Shown: positions 5,317 to 5,966 of the stretch, piece by piece | Position numbering within the stretch: the stretch's first letter is position 1 | How the letters are laid out: each line of letters begins with the position of its first letter | Origin: Bryobacterales bacterium | GTDB taxonomy: Bacteria > Acidobacteriota > Terriglobia > Bryobacterales > Bryobacteraceae | DNA: 5,966 nt | Direction: 5' to 3' | Assembly (NCBI GenBank): GCA_003164075.1 | Contig: PLRZ01000696.1 | Location: forward strand, 4,124-10,089 | Translations under genes and position numbers: made by a program | The notes under the pieces: generated by a model | Seen by the model: only the letters and a program-made list of their open reading frames with translations | The model's database searches: none | Told to the model about the DNA's origin: nothing

Positions 5317-5345
5317 GATATCAAAGGTAAACGCGGGGCTGTCAA
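5317..5345 (-). promoter_or_regulatory. Candidate promoter of the coiled-coil protein gene
   Basis: On the minus strand a perfect -35 box TTGACA (5345-5340) is followed after 17 bases by GATATC (5322-5317), which matches TATAAT at three positions. Transcription would start near 5310, leaving a leader of about 13 bases before ATG at 5297. This suggests the gene is not merely read through from the glycosyltransferase. Confidence 0.45.
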
Positions 5346-5372
5346 CCGCCGGTAGGGGTCGGGCCCGGGTTG

Positions 5373-5966
5373 TCAGGCCTGCGTGCCGTCGATTTTCTGC
5401 CCGGCCACCGTATGGCGGAACTCCCCCAGGCGGAAGGATAACAGCGGACCGAAAATCGCGGCCATGCGGGCTTGCAGGCCGGCTCCGAAGCCGCGGTATT
5501 TTTCCAGGAAGACGGCGCGGCTCAGCAGGAAATCTGCGCGTTCCGCGGAGGAATAGCCGGCGCGGCTATCATGGCGCGCACGGGCGGTGGGCACCAGCAG
5601 AATCTTCTTGGAAGCCTTCAGAATCTGTGCGGCCAGGTCGGCATCGCCGCCGAACTGCCCGTAGTGTTCGTCGATCTGGCGGATGGCCTTGATCAGGATC
5701 ACGCGCATCATGAGCGCCGCGCCGCGCGGATACTCGACGGCGATAGGGTCGTCGCCCGGGGGGGCGGCGGGGCGCCAGTTGCCATCGGGCGGCAGGCTGC
5801 CGAGTTGCGGCGCCGGCCGGCCATCGGCGTCCACCAGCCAGGGGCAAACGGCGGCGGCATCGGGATTGGCGTCGAGCACATCGGCCAGCCGGCCGATGGT
5901 AGTGGGTTCCACGGCGGCATCGTCGTGGAGGAAGAAGACGTAGGCGGCATCGGCGGCGCGCCAGCC
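5373..5966 (-). CDS. Family 2 glycosyltransferase, C-terminal part
   Basis: The frame is open through the right edge, so the N-terminus is outside the window; 197 residues are visible. They start with GWRAADAAYVFFLHDDAAVE, in which HDD (14-16) is the metal-binding DxD-type motif of GT-A fold enzymes. Next come TTIGRLADVLDANPDAAAV and PWLVDADGRPAPQLG, VEYPRGAALMMRVILI (78-93) and DEHYGQFGGDADLAAQI (99-115), where D108 or D110 is the likely catalytic acid position, then LVPTARARHDSRAG (124-137). This order matches rhamnosyltransferase-like GT2 enzymes that transfer a sugar from a nucleotide donor in O-antigen, exopolysaccharide or glycan synthesis. Donor and acceptor cannot be told. A GTG codon at 5912 looks like a start but lies inside the conserved core, so it is not the real one. 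The gene lies upstream of the coiled-coil gene on the same strand. Confidence 0.85.
   Translation of the reverse strand, partial: GWRAADAAYVFFLHDDAAVEPTTIGRLADVLDANPDAAAVCPWLVDADGRPAPQLGSLPPDGNWRPAAPPGDDPIAVEYPRGAALMMRVILIKAIRQIDEHYGQFGGDADLAAQILKASKKILLVPTARARHDSRAGYSSAERADFLLSRAVFLEKYRGFGAGLQARMAAIFGPLLSFRLGEFRHTVAGQKIDGTQA

Noticed and set aside
1..5966. CRISPR array, tRNA, rRNA or phage genes
   Set aside because: No regularly spaced repeats, no tRNA cloverleaf or rRNA sequence recognised, and no phage structural or integrase motifs seen.

Overview
The window looks like a stretch of an Acidobacteriota chromosome, most likely of the Bryobacterales/Solibacter type. Three things point there: a complete TIGR03435 (DUF3738) protein, a family strongly expanded in that group; a secreted cytochrome c / copper-monooxygenase-like / TPR fusion; and GC-rich, gene-sparse spacers filled with short dispersed repeats. 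The placement comes from recognising families by eye, not from a search.

Layout from left to right. Bases 1-369 (+) hold the C-terminal end of a penicillin acylase / acyl-homoserine-lactone acylase family protein whose start lies outside the window. It converges on a TIGR03435 gene (374-1153, minus), and the two stop codons sit in the two arms of one small hairpin. A 399-base spacer (1154-1552) carries a nested palindromic element and two copies of a CTCTGTG-rich repeat. The large gene (1553-3313, minus) encodes an exported protein with a haem c motif, all six copper-ligand equivalents of a PHM-type monooxygenase, and TPRs. The next spacer (3314-3814) holds a 155-base element with 23-base terminal inverted repeats and a pair of ATTAGCCGG-type palindromic motifs. 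A Uma2 family putative nuclease follows (3815-4309, +).

Right of Uma2, a second, diverged copy of the core of the 155-base element lies in inverted orientation (4519-4612). Beyond it is the N-terminal stub of a GNAT acetyltransferase (4678-4799, +), cut exactly where a minus-strand gene for a small membrane-anchored coiled-coil protein ends (4800-5297). The window closes with the C-terminal part of a family 2 glycosyltransferase (5373-5966, minus), which lies upstream of the coiled-coil gene on the same strand.

The genes do not form one evident pathway. Acylase, TIGR03435 protein and cytochrome/monooxygenase are all likely envelope or periplasmic proteins but sit in separate transcription units. 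The part most worth a second look is 3367-4800: a Uma2 gene between inverted copies of a dispersed repeat, next to a truncated acetyltransferase. That is a small rearranged neighbourhood.
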